The notes: a model not told the origin generated them from the sequence alone. DNA of 64,000 bases from Shewanella acanthi (GCF_019457475.1 NZ_CP080413.1:2108001-2172000), one strand, 5' to 3'; numbered from the stretch's first letter, positions 47,301 to 56,511 are shown. Program-made: numbers and translations.

Positions 47301-47728
47301 CAGAAGTCATAATAAAAGTGATATTTACCGTCAGCTAATTTCTTAACATCCGGCGCCCATGAGCCAACGAAACCACCCGTCCAGGCAGTACCTTCAGCAA
47401 TTTCAGTCTCATAGGTGTCAAACAAGCTGCTTGAAGCGACACCATCATTTTCGACCTGTACCCAATTCATTAAGTCAGTTGACTTGGCAACCGCTAGATG
47501 AGAACCAAATACGTAATAAGTACCATCAGTGTCTTTAACGATTGAGGGGTCATGGACCACTGCGTTTTGATAGCTCACCTCACCTGCGATTGTAGGGTCC
47601 GCTGATGTGACTGGAGCCGGAGGTGTAAAGGTATTTGTGTCGTTAGCACTGTAGCTGCTGTCATCCCCACCACAGGAAGCAAGTGCCATTATTAAGCTTG
47701 CGGACACGAATGAGCGTTTAAGCACCAT
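44387..47728 (-). CDS. Lipoprotein endo-arabinanase, GH43 plus two LamG-like domains
   Basis: A large surface enzyme of 1113 residues, predicted to cut alpha-1,5-L-arabinan internally. The start ATG at 47728 has AGGA upstream and yields the lipoprotein signal MVLKRSFVSASLIMALASCG, with Cys in LASC as the lipid site. The GH43 five-bladed propeller (about 45-420) has the catalytic base Asp in VVHDPSIV, the pKa-modulating Asp in NAIDPAVF and the acid Glu in AIEGSYVIY. The region after it is an endo-arabinanase C-terminal domain. Then two copies of an atrophied Ig-like unit (ISWASSDESI, ISWESSDPTV) alternate with two concanavalin-like LamG domains (SFENDLKDTLG, SFEENLADSTANFG), likely for glycan binding. 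Confidence 0.92.
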   Translation of the reverse strand: MVLKRSFVSASLIMALASCGGDDSSYSANDTNTFTPPAPVTSADPTIAGEVSYQNAVVHDPSIVKDTDGTYYVFGSHLAVAKSTDLMNWVQVENDGVASSSLFDTYETEIAEGTAWTGGFVGSWAPDVKKLADGKYHFYYDFCAGPDVDACVSRSYLGMATADTILGPYVNQGLILKSGQVGAENPGVNGQNYNGFTDPNAIDPAVFNDKDGGLWMTYGSYSGGIWVMQLDPTTGLPLEGQGYGTKIMGGNYSAIEGSYVIYSPESEYYYMFTSFGGFAQNDGYNIRISRSKTPNGPYVDAAGNDMIGATTAANIADYGVKLMGGFQFVTHPGDTGSAHGYLSPGHNSVYYDAEAGKYFLVFHTRFPNTGEGHSVRVHEMFLNSDGWLVASPQRYAKIDGANIVDEIDVVGDYQFINHAKDINTEAHKSVHIKLSRTWTNKGTVTGDVTGTYEQTDENQITLFLDDLGTFEGVLSWQWDPEQDQLMPTFSAISNDGLSVWGVKLTDKTTQEILNATSEAISLPTEATEAFITLPTEGTRGSTISWASSDESIIATDGTIVRPNVGEGDKVVTLTATIMVDGKKVTKTFQVTVFARKTYNRIAQFSFENDLKDTLGLFAEGQATGDRLFKTTTDAVDFTAGYAGQALSLDGAHGVLLPSGLISSYEYTVSFWANPSVITGFTTAFFGAVNEVTNEDGSKVSNTWISLLPQGWDGNTMFWSNGTAWFDGVTGERIGENTWSHLAFSVNNGLVKVFINGVEKFSSGNLSNYFTGAQGVFGLGVNYWDLPYNGLIDELKIYEAALTVDEVKALDIDKLPDSELLSSATSILDLGDLTAVREDIKLPVTGPYASAISWESSDPTVIDTKGGVTQPGRDDTDKVVTLTATLKLGSETQTKVFTATVKSKAPPSPVAVYSFEENLADSTANFGAGTVVGNLIGVAGGEITYVDGAVGKAAVFNGSSGVVLPNNLIKDYTYSVSMWLNPEQLNTYTTALFGYATDSSWTSVLPGGQNDYEKVVLWSGTAWYDGRTGYVMPKQTWTHLAYTVNSGDVKVYINGELKFSGANFPNIFSVAKTQFAVGVNFWDVPFKGAIDEIKFYDEAITQEDVTGLFDESNQ

Positions 47729-47798
47729 GAGCGTCGTTCCTTTTATTGTTGTGTTTAATATTTTGGTTTGTCGTGTATTAAATGTATTAACCATATAA

Positions 47799-47809
47799 GT
47801 AATACAATA
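47799..47809 (-). promoter_or_regulatory. Shared motif upstream of the lipoprotein arabinanase
   Basis: On the minus strand this reads TATTGTATTAC, one of four matches to TATTGTATKA in front of arabinan genes. It lies 71 bases before the start codon at 47728. Confidence 0.4.
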
Positions 47810-48078
47810 CTACTGTAACACCAAACGTAACATTAGCATTCTGATTAAAGAAGTAAATATCTTGTAAAAGGATTTTCATCGGAAATGTGAGCAAGTTGAC
47901 GTAAAGGTCAATGCAAAATGATGAGATATCAACCAACTACTCTGCTATAGCCAAACATTAAAAACGCTAAAAAACTTTCAGTTTTCTCATTTAATTACAG
48001 AAAGATATTGGGTTAGCCAAAAATTAACCTTGTTTTAATTAAATGTGACTTAGCTTTACCTTCACGTGAATCCACAAG

Positions 48079-48107
48079 TTGACACAATAATAGTCATACA
48101 ATATGAT
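48079..48107 (+). promoter_or_regulatory. Sigma-70 promoter of the arabinan TonB receptor with overlapping operator
   Basis: TTGACA at 48079-48084 and TATGAT at 48102-48107 are separated by exactly 17 bases. Within and over the -10 box lies TCATA-CAA-TATGA (48094-48106), a perfect inverted repeat that contains the shared element (TATTGTATGAC on the other strand). This is where a repressor would sit. The transcription start would be near 48114, giving a leader of about 200 nt. Confidence 0.65.
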
Positions 48108-48113
48108 TTTAAC

Positions 48114-48314
48114 AGTTCTGATATATTGTTAACTCTGTATGCTTAATAAGTCGAAACGCGTCAATAAGATGCAGAGTGAGCTATAAGATTCTTAACTTTT
48201 CAGGGACACTGTTGGGGAAGTCCGTGACTCTGAAGTGGAATAAAAAAGACCGGGACGTCAGATGGTGTCTTAGGCTAACCGGGTCAAATAATAAACTACC
48301 GGAGATGAAACTCG
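48114..48314 (+). promoter_or_regulatory. Long structured 5' leader of the TonB receptor mRNA
   Basis: The predicted leader is about 200 nt. Its 3' half is much richer in G/C than the surroundings and can pair as TTCAG-GGAC...GTCC...CTGAA (48199-48234) and AAGAC...GTCTT (48246-48271), with an alternative GACC...GGTC pairing. GGAGATGAAACTCGATG carries the ribosome site. It does not match a riboswitch class I know. Confidence 0.35.
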
Positions 48315-51104
48315 ATGTTTAAACAGACTTATTTGGCAAGTGCTATTTTTTTAGCTCTCGCTGGTCAAACTACCTTTGCGGCAGAGAATGATGTAAATCA
48401 AGAGGGACAAGTTGAAGTAACTAAAGCTTCAGCCCCGCAAGATGAAGAGATGGAAATCATCCAAGTTACGGGTATCCGTGGAAGTTTAAACAAAGCTGTA
48501 GAACTAAAACGCCAAAATATCCAAGTAGTAGATGCTATCGTAGCCGAAGATATTGGTAAGTTCCCTGATAACAACGTTGTTGAAGCGCTGCAACGTGTAA
48601 CAGGTATTCAAGTTACTGACCGCGCGTCAGGTGAAGTTAACACTGTTAGTATCCGTGGTTTAACCGACGTGACTACCACAGTTAACGGACGTCAAATTTT
48701 TACTGCAACTGGCCGCTCAGTTGCGATTGCTGATATTCCAGCTGCCCTACTGGGTAGTGTTGAAGTCTTTAAAACTCGCTCTTCCTCTCAAGTTGGCAGT
48801 GGTATTGCGGGTCAAATCGATATTCGCACCCACAAGCCGTTCGACTTTGAAGGCAGTAAAGCGACTATTGCAGCCAAGGGTATTTACTCTGATCAACCGG
48901 ATCAAATCGATCCAAACTTCAGTGCGCTGTTAAGTGACCGTTGGGATACCAGCATCGGTGATGTGGGTGCCATGGTTAACGTTTCGTACATTCGTACAAA
49001 CTATAATGACCAAAGTGTAGCGCCAGGTGCAGGCTTCCCTTATTTTGTTGAAGACGGTTCTCGTATCACCAGCGGTTGGAACCAAGGTAGTACCCATGGT
49101 ATTGATACTACTGCTGGCGCAACAATTGACGGTAAAGAATATCTAATTGGCCGTGACGCGATGTTCGGTAACATGCTTGAAGGTGAGCGTGAGCGCCCTG
49201 CATTTAACATTTCACTCCAATGGGCGCCGAACGAAAAATCTGAATATACCTTCGAAGCCTTCTATAACGGTTATCGCAACGAAAGTTTCAACTCTATGCT
49301 TTTCAGCAACGTTGACTCATCAGCTAACTGGTTACAAGTTCTTGATGATGGTATTGAACTTTACGATGGCACCAACGTAATCAAATCTCGTACCGTTTAT
49401 AATGCCGATAATTTTACCAGTGGTGACCATGCTACAGGTAGCACTGACAGTTTCGTTTACGCATTAGGCGGTAAATGGGCTCTGACCGACGATTTCCAAT
49501 TAAAATCTGAAGTGGTTTACCAACAAAGTACCTTCGAATCTGACTTTACTGCAATGCGCGGTATCGCAACCGTATATGGCGTTTCGATTGATAATAATGA
49601 TAAAGATGGAATTCCATCTTGGACTTACTTAGATAACCCTGATACTGCACTGGACGAGTCAGATCTGACCAACCCAGCCCTATGGCAAACTGCAGACTTC
49701 TACGATAACGCCGGTAAAGACGATGGCGATTCGATTCAATGGACATTAGATGGTGACATGTATGTTGATTTCAGCATTTTCACCAAATTAAAATTTGGAA
49801 CCCGTTTCGAGCAACGTGGTGCAACAAGCTCGAGTCGTACTGCAAACGCTGTAAAAAATATTGGTTTAGAAGACCTAGACCCATCAATGTATTTAGTGAC
49901 TTCTGGCTTTTTCGAAGGTCGTGCTAATGTTCCCGATTCATGGGCTGTGATTAACGGTTACAACCTATATAACAACCGTAAGGAATTTGAAGCATTATGG
50001 GGCTTTACTGAAGAAGACCTAACCATGCTAAAAACCTTCGACATTACAGAAAAAGCCTGGGCGGGTTATGCCATGGCGGACTTTGATACCGAACTGTTTG
50101 GTAAACGTTTAGACGGTCAGTTAGGTGTACGCTATGAAGGCACAAAAGCCGACATGACTTTCTACGATAATGATGCTACTGATGAATCTGGCAACAGCTT
50201 TATTGATATTAGTCATGCAGACACATCAACGTCAAAACTATTACCTAGTTTAGTCATGCGTTATGCATTAACGGATGATCTGGTAGCACGTTTCGCGTAT
50301 ACCGAGACAATTCGTCAACCAAACTTTGCTGACCTAAACTCATTTACCTACTACATGCCTCCCGTCACAAATACTGACGGCCAAGCAAATGGTGGTAACC
50401 CTGACTTAGATCCTGTGACCTCTAAGAACATCGATTTAACCTTAGAATACTATTTCGGTGAAGGTAACTCGATTTACGGTACCTACTTTACCCGTGATAT
50501 CGAAGGTTTAGTATATGGTTCTTTAACAAGAACTATGTACGATAGTGATGGTGATGGCGTGGAAGAACCATTTATTCTTAGTCGTCCAGGTAACACCTCC
50601 AATGGTAAATTATCAGGCGTTGAATTAGGTGCTGTTTACTTCCCTGAAGATCTGCCTGAAATGTTAGACGGTTTAGGTACTCAAGTAAGTGCGACACTTC
50701 TGGACTCTTCGCAAGATATTCCAGAGTTTGACAGTGCAACTGGCGCCAAAATTGGCTACTCAACTCGTGAAATGTTTGGTGTATCGGATGAGTCCTACAG
50801 TGCGGTACTGATTTACGAAAAAGAAGATTTCGGTGCCCGTATGTCGTACACATGGCGCAGTAAGTTCTTGAACTCTTACGACCCAGCGTTATTTGCCACT
50901 CCACGTGGTATTTACCGTAAGCCAGAGCAATCATTAGACTTCCAGATGAACTACAACATCAACGATGACTTGATGATCAGCTTCGATGCGACTAACTTGT
51001 TAGATGACGTGTACCAAGAATACTATGAAGATTCTGTACTCTTTAACCGTACTAACAGTATCTACACCCGTACCTTCTCATTAGGTGTTCGTTACTCATT
51101 CTAA
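48315..51104 (+). CDS. TonB-dependent receptor, carbohydrate type, of the arabinan cluster
   Basis: An outer-membrane transporter of 929 residues, probably for arabino-oligosaccharides. The signal peptide is MFKQTYLASAIFLALAGQTT (cut after TFA). TonB-box-like IIQVTGIRGSL is followed by a plug of the TIGR01782 type (DAIVAEDIGKFPDNNVVEAL, QRVTGIQV, VSIRGLTDVTTTVNGR), and the barrel ends in the aromatic LGVRYSF. This subtype is common in carbohydrate loci of Alteromonadales, Caulobacter and Xanthomonas. It is divergent from the lipoprotein arabinanase gene and has a consensus promoter with an overlapping operator-like palindrome. The substrate assignment is inferred from neighbours. Confidence 0.93.
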   Translation: MFKQTYLASAIFLALAGQTTFAAENDVNQEGQVEVTKASAPQDEEMEIIQVTGIRGSLNKAVELKRQNIQVVDAIVAEDIGKFPDNNVVEALQRVTGIQVTDRASGEVNTVSIRGLTDVTTTVNGRQIFTATGRSVAIADIPAALLGSVEVFKTRSSSQVGSGIAGQIDIRTHKPFDFEGSKATIAAKGIYSDQPDQIDPNFSALLSDRWDTSIGDVGAMVNVSYIRTNYNDQSVAPGAGFPYFVEDGSRITSGWNQGSTHGIDTTAGATIDGKEYLIGRDAMFGNMLEGERERPAFNISLQWAPNEKSEYTFEAFYNGYRNESFNSMLFSNVDSSANWLQVLDDGIELYDGTNVIKSRTVYNADNFTSGDHATGSTDSFVYALGGKWALTDDFQLKSEVVYQQSTFESDFTAMRGIATVYGVSIDNNDKDGIPSWTYLDNPDTALDESDLTNPALWQTADFYDNAGKDDGDSIQWTLDGDMYVDFSIFTKLKFGTRFEQRGATSSSRTANAVKNIGLEDLDPSMYLVTSGFFEGRANVPDSWAVINGYNLYNNRKEFEALWGFTEEDLTMLKTFDITEKAWAGYAMADFDTELFGKRLDGQLGVRYEGTKADMTFYDNDATDESGNSFIDISHADTSTSKLLPSLVMRYALTDDLVARFAYTETIRQPNFADLNSFTYYMPPVTNTDGQANGGNPDLDPVTSKNIDLTLEYYFGEGNSIYGTYFTRDIEGLVYGSLTRTMYDSDGDGVEEPFILSRPGNTSNGKLSGVELGAVYFPEDLPEMLDGLGTQVSATLLDSSQDIPEFDSATGAKIGYSTREMFGVSDESYSAVLIYEKEDFGARMSYTWRSKFLNSYDPALFATPRGIYRKPEQSLDFQMNYNINDDLMISFDATNLLDDVYQEYYEDSVLFNRTNSIYTRTFSLGVRYSF

Positions 51105-51132
51105 GTCGTTTAACGACTTAAACTGATAATTC

Positions 51133-51164
51133 TAAAAAGCTAATCTTCGGATTAGCTTTTTTAT
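51133..51164 (+). terminator. Terminator of the arabinan TonB receptor
   Basis: AAAAAGCTAATC-ttc-GGATTAGCTTTTTT forms a tight stem with a T-tail, 29 bases after the stop. Confidence 0.85.
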
Positions 51165-51756
51165 TTTTCATTGTAATTACTTTGCATCACCATTAATTAG
51201 TTTATTAGCAAACGCCCTTACCCCGTAATCGCTTTACCGATTAATCACAAAACTCGCGATTGACTGTATGGTGAACGTCACTATTTAGCGCTTTAGAACC
51301 GTAAAAATTTGAATGCCCAATTTAAGTACCCCAGTTAAACTGTTTAGTCCAAATCCCCTTAATCGCTACGGCGCTTAACTTAAATCATGGCCAAAATAGT
51401 ACATAACTGCAGTCTTTTATTTTTTGGCTCTATAGCGATAGTTTTAAGCTAAGCCTTTATCATACCCTCTTACCCCACAACAGCCTTGGAACCTCAAAAG
51501 GCTTTCTAGATACAATTCCTTCCCACCGCATCATTTTTAATGCGTTCCTTACGTCCACGGTATTTAATAGCGTTCTGCATTGAAAAGTTCGATGCTATAC
51601 ATTTGCTTAAGGGGTTAGCCGTACGTTACGAAGAAGCATTCAGTCTGAATCCTATAAGGCAAAATGAATCTAATTTTTCACTACGAGTAACTTAGTACGG
51701 GGATAGAGATCAGGACTACAACGCTATTTGGGATGGGTCATTAAGCTTAAAAAAGT
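51165..51756. other. Intergenic region of about 0.6 kb with no recognisable gene
   Basis: It lies between convergent genes. One frame near 51.56-51.70 kb can be read for about 50 codons but has no start codon or ribosome site and matches nothing I know. It may be decayed sequence. Confidence 0.5.
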
Positions 51757-51791
51757 AAAAAAAAGCCGTAACTGCATACACAGTTACGGCT
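51757..51791 (-). terminator. Terminator of the GH43-lectin gene
   Basis: GCCGTAACTG-catacA-CAGTTACGGC with a long A-run on the left gives a strong terminator on the minus strand, about 90 bases after the stop at 51882. Confidence 0.85.
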
Positions 51792-51881
51792 CAGGCGCCG
51801 AGCAATTAGGGCTCAACAAAGATGCCGTTAAGCGACCTCAACTTAAACGACATTACAAGCACCGTTTACCCACAACAGGGC

Positions 51882-53789
51882 CTATTTCACCTCTCTGAAA
51901 TAGAACTGTTGCGAAATGGTATTCTTCCACACATCCTCAACGATGTTGTCGCCATTAGCATAAGAGCCGTTGACCACTTTCATTGAAGAACCGCCCTTAC
52001 GGGACACAACGCGCAGCGAGCCATTTGGCATTAATTCGTTGCGAAACTCACTGTCCATCTCGTTACAGCCACCAAGCTGCAGATTGCCTTCATTGGTCAC
52101 AAGACACTGAGGCACTGATTTGCTTGATAATTGCATCGATTGTAGGCGGTAAAAACCGTCGGATGTCGGTTTGGCTTGCCATTGCTGACAGGCATCACCC
52201 GTATATTCAAATTGCGCTACGTTGACATTAGCCTTCGTCTTACATTGCTCGGCAGTGGCTACGCGGCCACTGTGGGCGTTAACAATAGCGAACTTAGACA
52301 CAGGCTCTAAACGCCAATCGGTACACTCGCTGACGCGGTTTTCACCGGCAACCACTTCGCTACCCGACTTCTTGCTACAGCTCTTCAATTGAAGATTGTT
52401 AATCGAGCGATCGTTAGCGAAACGGAACCACCCTTCGCGGGTTGAATCCACAGACCAACGTTGGCAACGTGATGCCACCCAAGGTGATGTACTCAGTGCT
52501 GAGGATGATTCATCCTGACACTGGGCTTGAGTTAAGAATGTGCCCTGTGCAGCACTCGCAAAACGGTAGAGTCCATCGTTACTAGGATCGATCACCCATT
52601 GGCTATTTTCATCGTCACACTTACCGACACTCACCTCGCCCTTCGCATTGGTCACTAAGCATTGGTCGACTTCACGGCTAACGATGCGATATTTAACGCC
52701 TTCCACCTTAGTGGTCATTGGGCCGAATTCGCCGCTTGGCACTGGCAATTGTTTTTTATCCGCCATTGGCTCACCAAATTTCGGTAACCCTTTGTCATCC
52801 CAAGTGAAAGGCTGCGCACGCGCTGAACGGGTACCGCTACAGCCGTCCGATGCCGATGAATTACCGTGGTAGATTAACCAGTCCTCTTTGCCATCGGGTG
52901 ACTTAAAGAAGCCATGGTGGCCTGGGCCATAAACGCCGTTAGCTTTGCTGAAAAACGGCTTGTCGAATTTAGTCCATGCAGCAGGATCCATAGGATCATC
53001 GCCTGTCAGCTCTACCACAGCTAAGGAGTAATCTTCGGTGTTACAGAAACTTGCCGAGTGAACCAGGAAGGTTCTACCGTCACGTTGAATAATTTCAGGG
53101 CCTTCGTTCACGTTGAGTCCCGATTTTTCCCAATCGTGGATCGGTTTAGTGATCACCTTGTGTTCACCCACCAGCGTCCATGGGTTTTCCATTTTCGCAA
53201 TCAGGTTAACTTGATCTTTACCGTGCCATTCAGACCAGAGGAAATATAGCTGGCCCTTGTGCTCTAGGTAGCTGCCGTCAATGTTCCAGTGATCCGGCAT
53301 CGGGGTGCCCTTAAACTTGTAAGGCCCCATGGGATCGCTGCCTTCGCTCTCCAAAATGTGGTTACGTTGACCATCGAAGTTCTCTTCAACGCCCGAGGTA
53401 TAAATCACATACCAGCGTAAACCCTCTGCCGTTTGCAGCGGATGGAACTCAAACGCCCAGAAGTTACAGCAGTTGGATTTATCGGCACCGGTCCAAATAT
53501 TGTGGGCTGGCGCATCGGCAAGACCGGCAATGGTTGGCGACTTGCGCATCACTAATTCCGACGTCCAGGTGGTGGTCGTCAGATAATAGTTACCGTTATG
53601 GTATTCAAGCCAAGGATCGGCACCATTGCGAAATAACGGGTTAGCAAAGGTGTCAGCGGTAATGCGGTTATTTTTCACACTGCCATCCACGCTTGGCGCT
53701 GCCATTGCACTGCCTGCCCCCAAGCAGGTCGCGCCAAGTCCCAATGCAAGGGACATCGCAGCCATCAACTTATTAATAGAATGTGTCAT
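51882..53789 (-). CDS. Secreted GH43 arabinofuranosidase with ricin-type lectin domain
   Basis: An enzyme of 635 residues. The signal peptide ends near GSAMAA (about residue 31). The GH43 propeller (about 45-350) has Asp in NGADPWLEYHNGNYYL, Asp in WNIDGSYLEHKG and the acid Glu in LNVNEGPEIIQRDG. Residues about 365-635 form Cys- and QW-rich repeats of the ricin B / CBM13 kind (DQCLVTNAKGEVSVGKCDDE, CQRWSVD, CQQWQAKP). It is most likely an exo- or debranching alpha-L-arabinofuranosidase tethered to glycan by the lectin. It follows the endo-arabinanase gene by 2 bases, so the two are one operon. Confidence 0.9.
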   Translation of the reverse strand: MTHSINKLMAAMSLALGLGATCLGAGSAMAAPSVDGSVKNNRITADTFANPLFRNGADPWLEYHNGNYYLTTTTWTSELVMRKSPTIAGLADAPAHNIWTGADKSNCCNFWAFEFHPLQTAEGLRWYVIYTSGVEENFDGQRNHILESEGSDPMGPYKFKGTPMPDHWNIDGSYLEHKGQLYFLWSEWHGKDQVNLIAKMENPWTLVGEHKVITKPIHDWEKSGLNVNEGPEIIQRDGRTFLVHSASFCNTEDYSLAVVELTGDDPMDPAAWTKFDKPFFSKANGVYGPGHHGFFKSPDGKEDWLIYHGNSSASDGCSGTRSARAQPFTWDDKGLPKFGEPMADKKQLPVPSGEFGPMTTKVEGVKYRIVSREVDQCLVTNAKGEVSVGKCDDENSQWVIDPSNDGLYRFASAAQGTFLTQAQCQDESSSALSTSPWVASRCQRWSVDSTREGWFRFANDRSINNLQLKSCSKKSGSEVVAGENRVSECTDWRLEPVSKFAIVNAHSGRVATAEQCKTKANVNVAQFEYTGDACQQWQAKPTSDGFYRLQSMQLSSKSVPQCLVTNEGNLQLGGCNEMDSEFRNELMPNGSLRVVSRKGGSSMKVVNGSYANGDNIVEDVWKNTISQQFYFREVK

Positions 53790-53791
53790 TA

Positions 53792-54862
53792 TTATTTTTT
53801 TCCTACTGGTTCAACTAATACACTTTGGTATGTATCAAGCGCCTTAGGATCGACCACAGGCCAACCTTGGCGCCACGTGAGTTCCGCCATCTTGAGTTTT
53901 TGCAAGCCGTTGTCCGAGGATTCATAGGCATGGAACACAAGGTAGTCTTTGCCGTCGAAGTCATAAACGCTGTTATGCCCAAGACCTGGCCACGCCTTAG
54001 TGCCCTTTAGTAGGATTGAACCCCCGCCCTGCGCCATGTCTTTTCCTTCTTTATCAAGGTAAGGTCCAGTGACCTCTTTTGCACGGCCAACGGCTAAGTG
54101 ATAGGTACTGTCATCGCCACGGCAACATAAGCCGTAGGAAACAAATAGGTAGTAATAGTCATCTTTCTTGTAGATAAATGGCGCTTCAATCTCCCCAGGT
54201 CCAGGCTCAGTTTCAGCCAGTAATGCAGGACGTTCTAATTTTGCCAGAGTGTGCCACTCTTCTGGCTGAGCAATAGAGATGAAATCGGGGTTGAGTTTGA
54301 CCAGTTTTAGCCCCTGCCAGAAGGAACCAAAGCTCATCCAAGGCGTGCCCTTTTCATCGACAATGATATTTGGGTCAATGGCATTCCAAGCATCACGGTT
54401 GGGTACCGATTGCAGCAGGATGCCTTTGTCTGTCCACTGGTAATCTTTTGAGGTTTTATCTAGCGTTTTGTTAACCGTCACACCAATAGCGGAGGTATTT
54501 TTGCCGAAGGCGGAGACTGAGTAATAAAGGTAGAAGAGACCATCGTGCTCGATTATATCCGGCGCCCATAAATGGCCGTTAAAACCAGGTGCCACATCTC
54601 TTGCCCACGTTGGCTCGGTATCGAACACGCGGCCTGCTAATTCCCAATGGATTTTGTCTTTTGAAGCGTAATAAGTAATGCCAGGACCGGTACTGAAGAG
54701 ATAATATTGCCCCTTTTCCTTTGCCATTACAGGGTCGTGAATATCGACCTGTCTGGCCGTCACCTGGCTTGTTGCACCAACAAGGCCAAACAGTGCGACG
54801 CTAAGCCATGTTAATTGACGAGTAAGGCGTGTTTTTGAGGGCGTAGGCAGAGAAGGCATCAA
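53792..54862 (-). CDS. Secreted endo-1,5-alpha-L-arabinanase, GH43
   Basis: A compact GH43 endo-arabinanase of 356 residues with a signal peptide (hydrophobic QLTWLSVALFGLVGATSQV, cut near TARQ). Catalytic positions are Asp in VDIHDPVMAKEKGQYY, Asp in NAIDPNIIVDEKGTPW and the acid Glu in GEIEAPFIYKKDDYY. LWAPDIIEHDGLFYLYYS and GLGHNSVYDFDGKDYLVFHA are endo-arabinanase blocks. It lacks the extra domains of the large lipoprotein paralogue at 44.4 kb, so it is probably periplasmic or released. It leads the operon with the GH43-lectin gene and is divergent from the symporter gene. Confidence 0.92.
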   Translation of the reverse strand: MMPSLPTPSKTRLTRQLTWLSVALFGLVGATSQVTARQVDIHDPVMAKEKGQYYLFSTGPGITYYASKDKIHWELAGRVFDTEPTWARDVAPGFNGHLWAPDIIEHDGLFYLYYSVSAFGKNTSAIGVTVNKTLDKTSKDYQWTDKGILLQSVPNRDAWNAIDPNIIVDEKGTPWMSFGSFWQGLKLVKLNPDFISIAQPEEWHTLAKLERPALLAETEPGPGEIEAPFIYKKDDYYYLFVSYGLCCRGDDSTYHLAVGRAKEVTGPYLDKEGKDMAQGGGSILLKGTKAWPGLGHNSVYDFDGKDYLVFHAYESSDNGLQKLKMAELTWRQGWPVVDPKALDTYQSVLVEPVGKK

Positions 54863-54909
54863 TACTCCTTAATGATTCAAAATACCGTTTATTAATGGAA
54901 CTTTTATGC

Positions 54910-54937
54910 TATTGTATGATGAATTGGATTATCATAC
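54910..54937. promoter_or_regulatory. Candidate operator between endo-arabinanase and symporter genes
   Basis: TATTGTATGAT at 54910-54920 is a match to the shared arabinan motif. Part of it, GTATGAT (54914-54920), is repeated inverted as ATCATAC (54931-54937) across a ten-base spacer. The element lies in the 206-base divergent promoter region and could control both genes. Confidence 0.45.
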
Positions 54938-55068
54938 TATCAAGAAAACTAAGTAACAATCCAATGCGAGAAAATTAACAGCGCGAAATGAGTTAGAATA
55001 GCGTGATGTTAACTACGCTATCGAAAACATAACTCGCTGTTTAATAAAAAATATAATAAGGATTCCTG

Positions 55069-56472
55069 ATGAGTTCTCACAAATTATCAGTCATTGAAAA
55101 AATCGGTTACGGTTCCGGGGACATGGCCGTTAACGTCGTAATTTCTTCAATGATGTTAATCATAACCTTCTTCTACACCGACATTTTTGGCCTGAAACCC
55201 GCCGACGTCGGGATATTATTCCTACTGGTGCGTTTGATTGATGCGATTACCGACCCGTTAATGGGTATCATCAACGATAAAGTCACCACCCGCTGGGGCA
55301 GATACAGACCCTATTTCCTAATCATGGCCATTCCCTTTGGCATTTCAGTCTTCTTAACTTTTTCAACCCCTGATTGGGATTACAACGCCAAACTGATTTG
55401 GGCCTATTCGACCTATATTCTGGTGACCATTATTTTCACCACGGTGACCATTCCTTACATTTCCATCATTAGTGTCATCACCGATTGCCCTAAAGAGCGT
55501 CTGTCGGCCAACGGTTACCGGTTATTCTTCGCTAAAATTGCCGCCTTCCTAGTGACTATTATCGTACCTATTCTGGCATCGGCTTGGGGCGGTGAGAACA
55601 TTGCCGCGGGTTACCAAAAGGCCATGGGTGTGATGGCGCTGATGGCGACCCTGTTATTCCTGTTCTGCTTCTTTACCACTAAAGAACGTGTTGCCTATAA
55701 AGTTGAGACTAAACCTATTGGCATGCAATTACGTTTACTGTTTAAAAACGATCAATGGTTAATCCTAACCGCCATCTGCGTTATCGGCACCATTGGTTAT
55801 GTTATCCGTGGTTCGGTGGCCGCTTATTATGCGACTTATTACCTGGGCGGCAATGCCAAGATGCTGTCGGCATTTCTCTCAACTGGTGTAGGCGCGGCTA
55901 TTTTAGCCATGGTGGCATCGACTTGGATCACTAAGCGGTACTGCAAACTTAAGCTATTCCGCTACAGCCAAATCGCTGTGGGTATTTTAAGTGTCATCAT
56001 GTTCTTCGCCGTTCAACCTGGCGACATTATGCTGGCCTTTGTACTCTACTTCGCCATTTCATTCGTAGTGGATTTACATGCGCCTATCTTCTGGTCTGTG
56101 ATTTCAGAATCTGTGGATTATGGCACAGTGAAAACTGGCCACCGCGTATCGGGTCTGGCCTTTGGCGGCATTTCATTCGCGCAAAAAGCAGGCATGGGCG
56201 CGGCAGGTTTTGTGGTCGGTATGTTACTCACCTACTTCAACTATCAACCAGGTGAAACCCAAACTGCATTCGCACTGACCGGTATTTCGTTAATGCTGAC
56301 CATCATCCCTGGTGCCTTCCACGCCCTGATGGGATTACTGATGTTCAAATACAAGATTTCTGACCGCGTTTACGAAGAAATCAAACAGTCATTGCCAGAC
56401 CAAGAGCACCACAATGAGTCGTCTTCACGTCATAACCTGAAGTCATCAGACGTCGCTCAGGCATCAGCATAG
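55069..56472 (+). CDS. GPH-family sugar:cation symporter
   Basis: An inner-membrane transporter of 467 residues with about twelve helices, of the glycoside-pentoside-hexuronide (MelB/XynT-like) family. The N-terminal block KIGYGSGDMAVNVV, DAITDPLMGIINDKVTTRWG (Asp and Arg/Lys residues near helices 2-3) and YRPYFLIMAIPFG are signatures. A hydrophilic C-terminal tail follows the last helix. In this context it likely takes up arabinose or short arabino-oligosaccharides with Na+ or H+. AAGGA is six bases before the ATG. Confidence 0.93.
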   Translation: MSSHKLSVIEKIGYGSGDMAVNVVISSMMLIITFFYTDIFGLKPADVGILFLLVRLIDAITDPLMGIINDKVTTRWGRYRPYFLIMAIPFGISVFLTFSTPDWDYNAKLIWAYSTYILVTIIFTTVTIPYISIISVITDCPKERLSANGYRLFFAKIAAFLVTIIVPILASAWGGENIAAGYQKAMGVMALMATLLFLFCFFTTKERVAYKVETKPIGMQLRLLFKNDQWLILTAICVIGTIGYVIRGSVAAYYATYYLGGNAKMLSAFLSTGVGAAILAMVASTWITKRYCKLKLFRYSQIAVGILSVIMFFAVQPGDIMLAFVLYFAISFVVDLHAPIFWSVISESVDYGTVKTGHRVSGLAFGGISFAQKAGMGAAGFVVGMLLTYFNYQPGETQTAFALTGISLMLTIIPGAFHALMGLLMFKYKISDRVYEEIKQSLPDQEHHNESSSRHNLKSSDVAQASA

Positions 56473-56511
56473 TTAATTCGTTTACGCTCTTTACTCACTG
56501 AATAAGCGTCA

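Noticed and set aside
47729..47794. Extension of the lipoprotein arabinanase to 47794
   Set aside because: It would bury the lipoprotein signal; the ATG at 47728 has AGGA in place and gives a standard lipobox.
51560..51705. Possible decayed gene after the arabinan TonB receptor
   Set aside because: About 50 codons are open in one frame, but there is no start, no ribosome site and no recognisable protein similarity.
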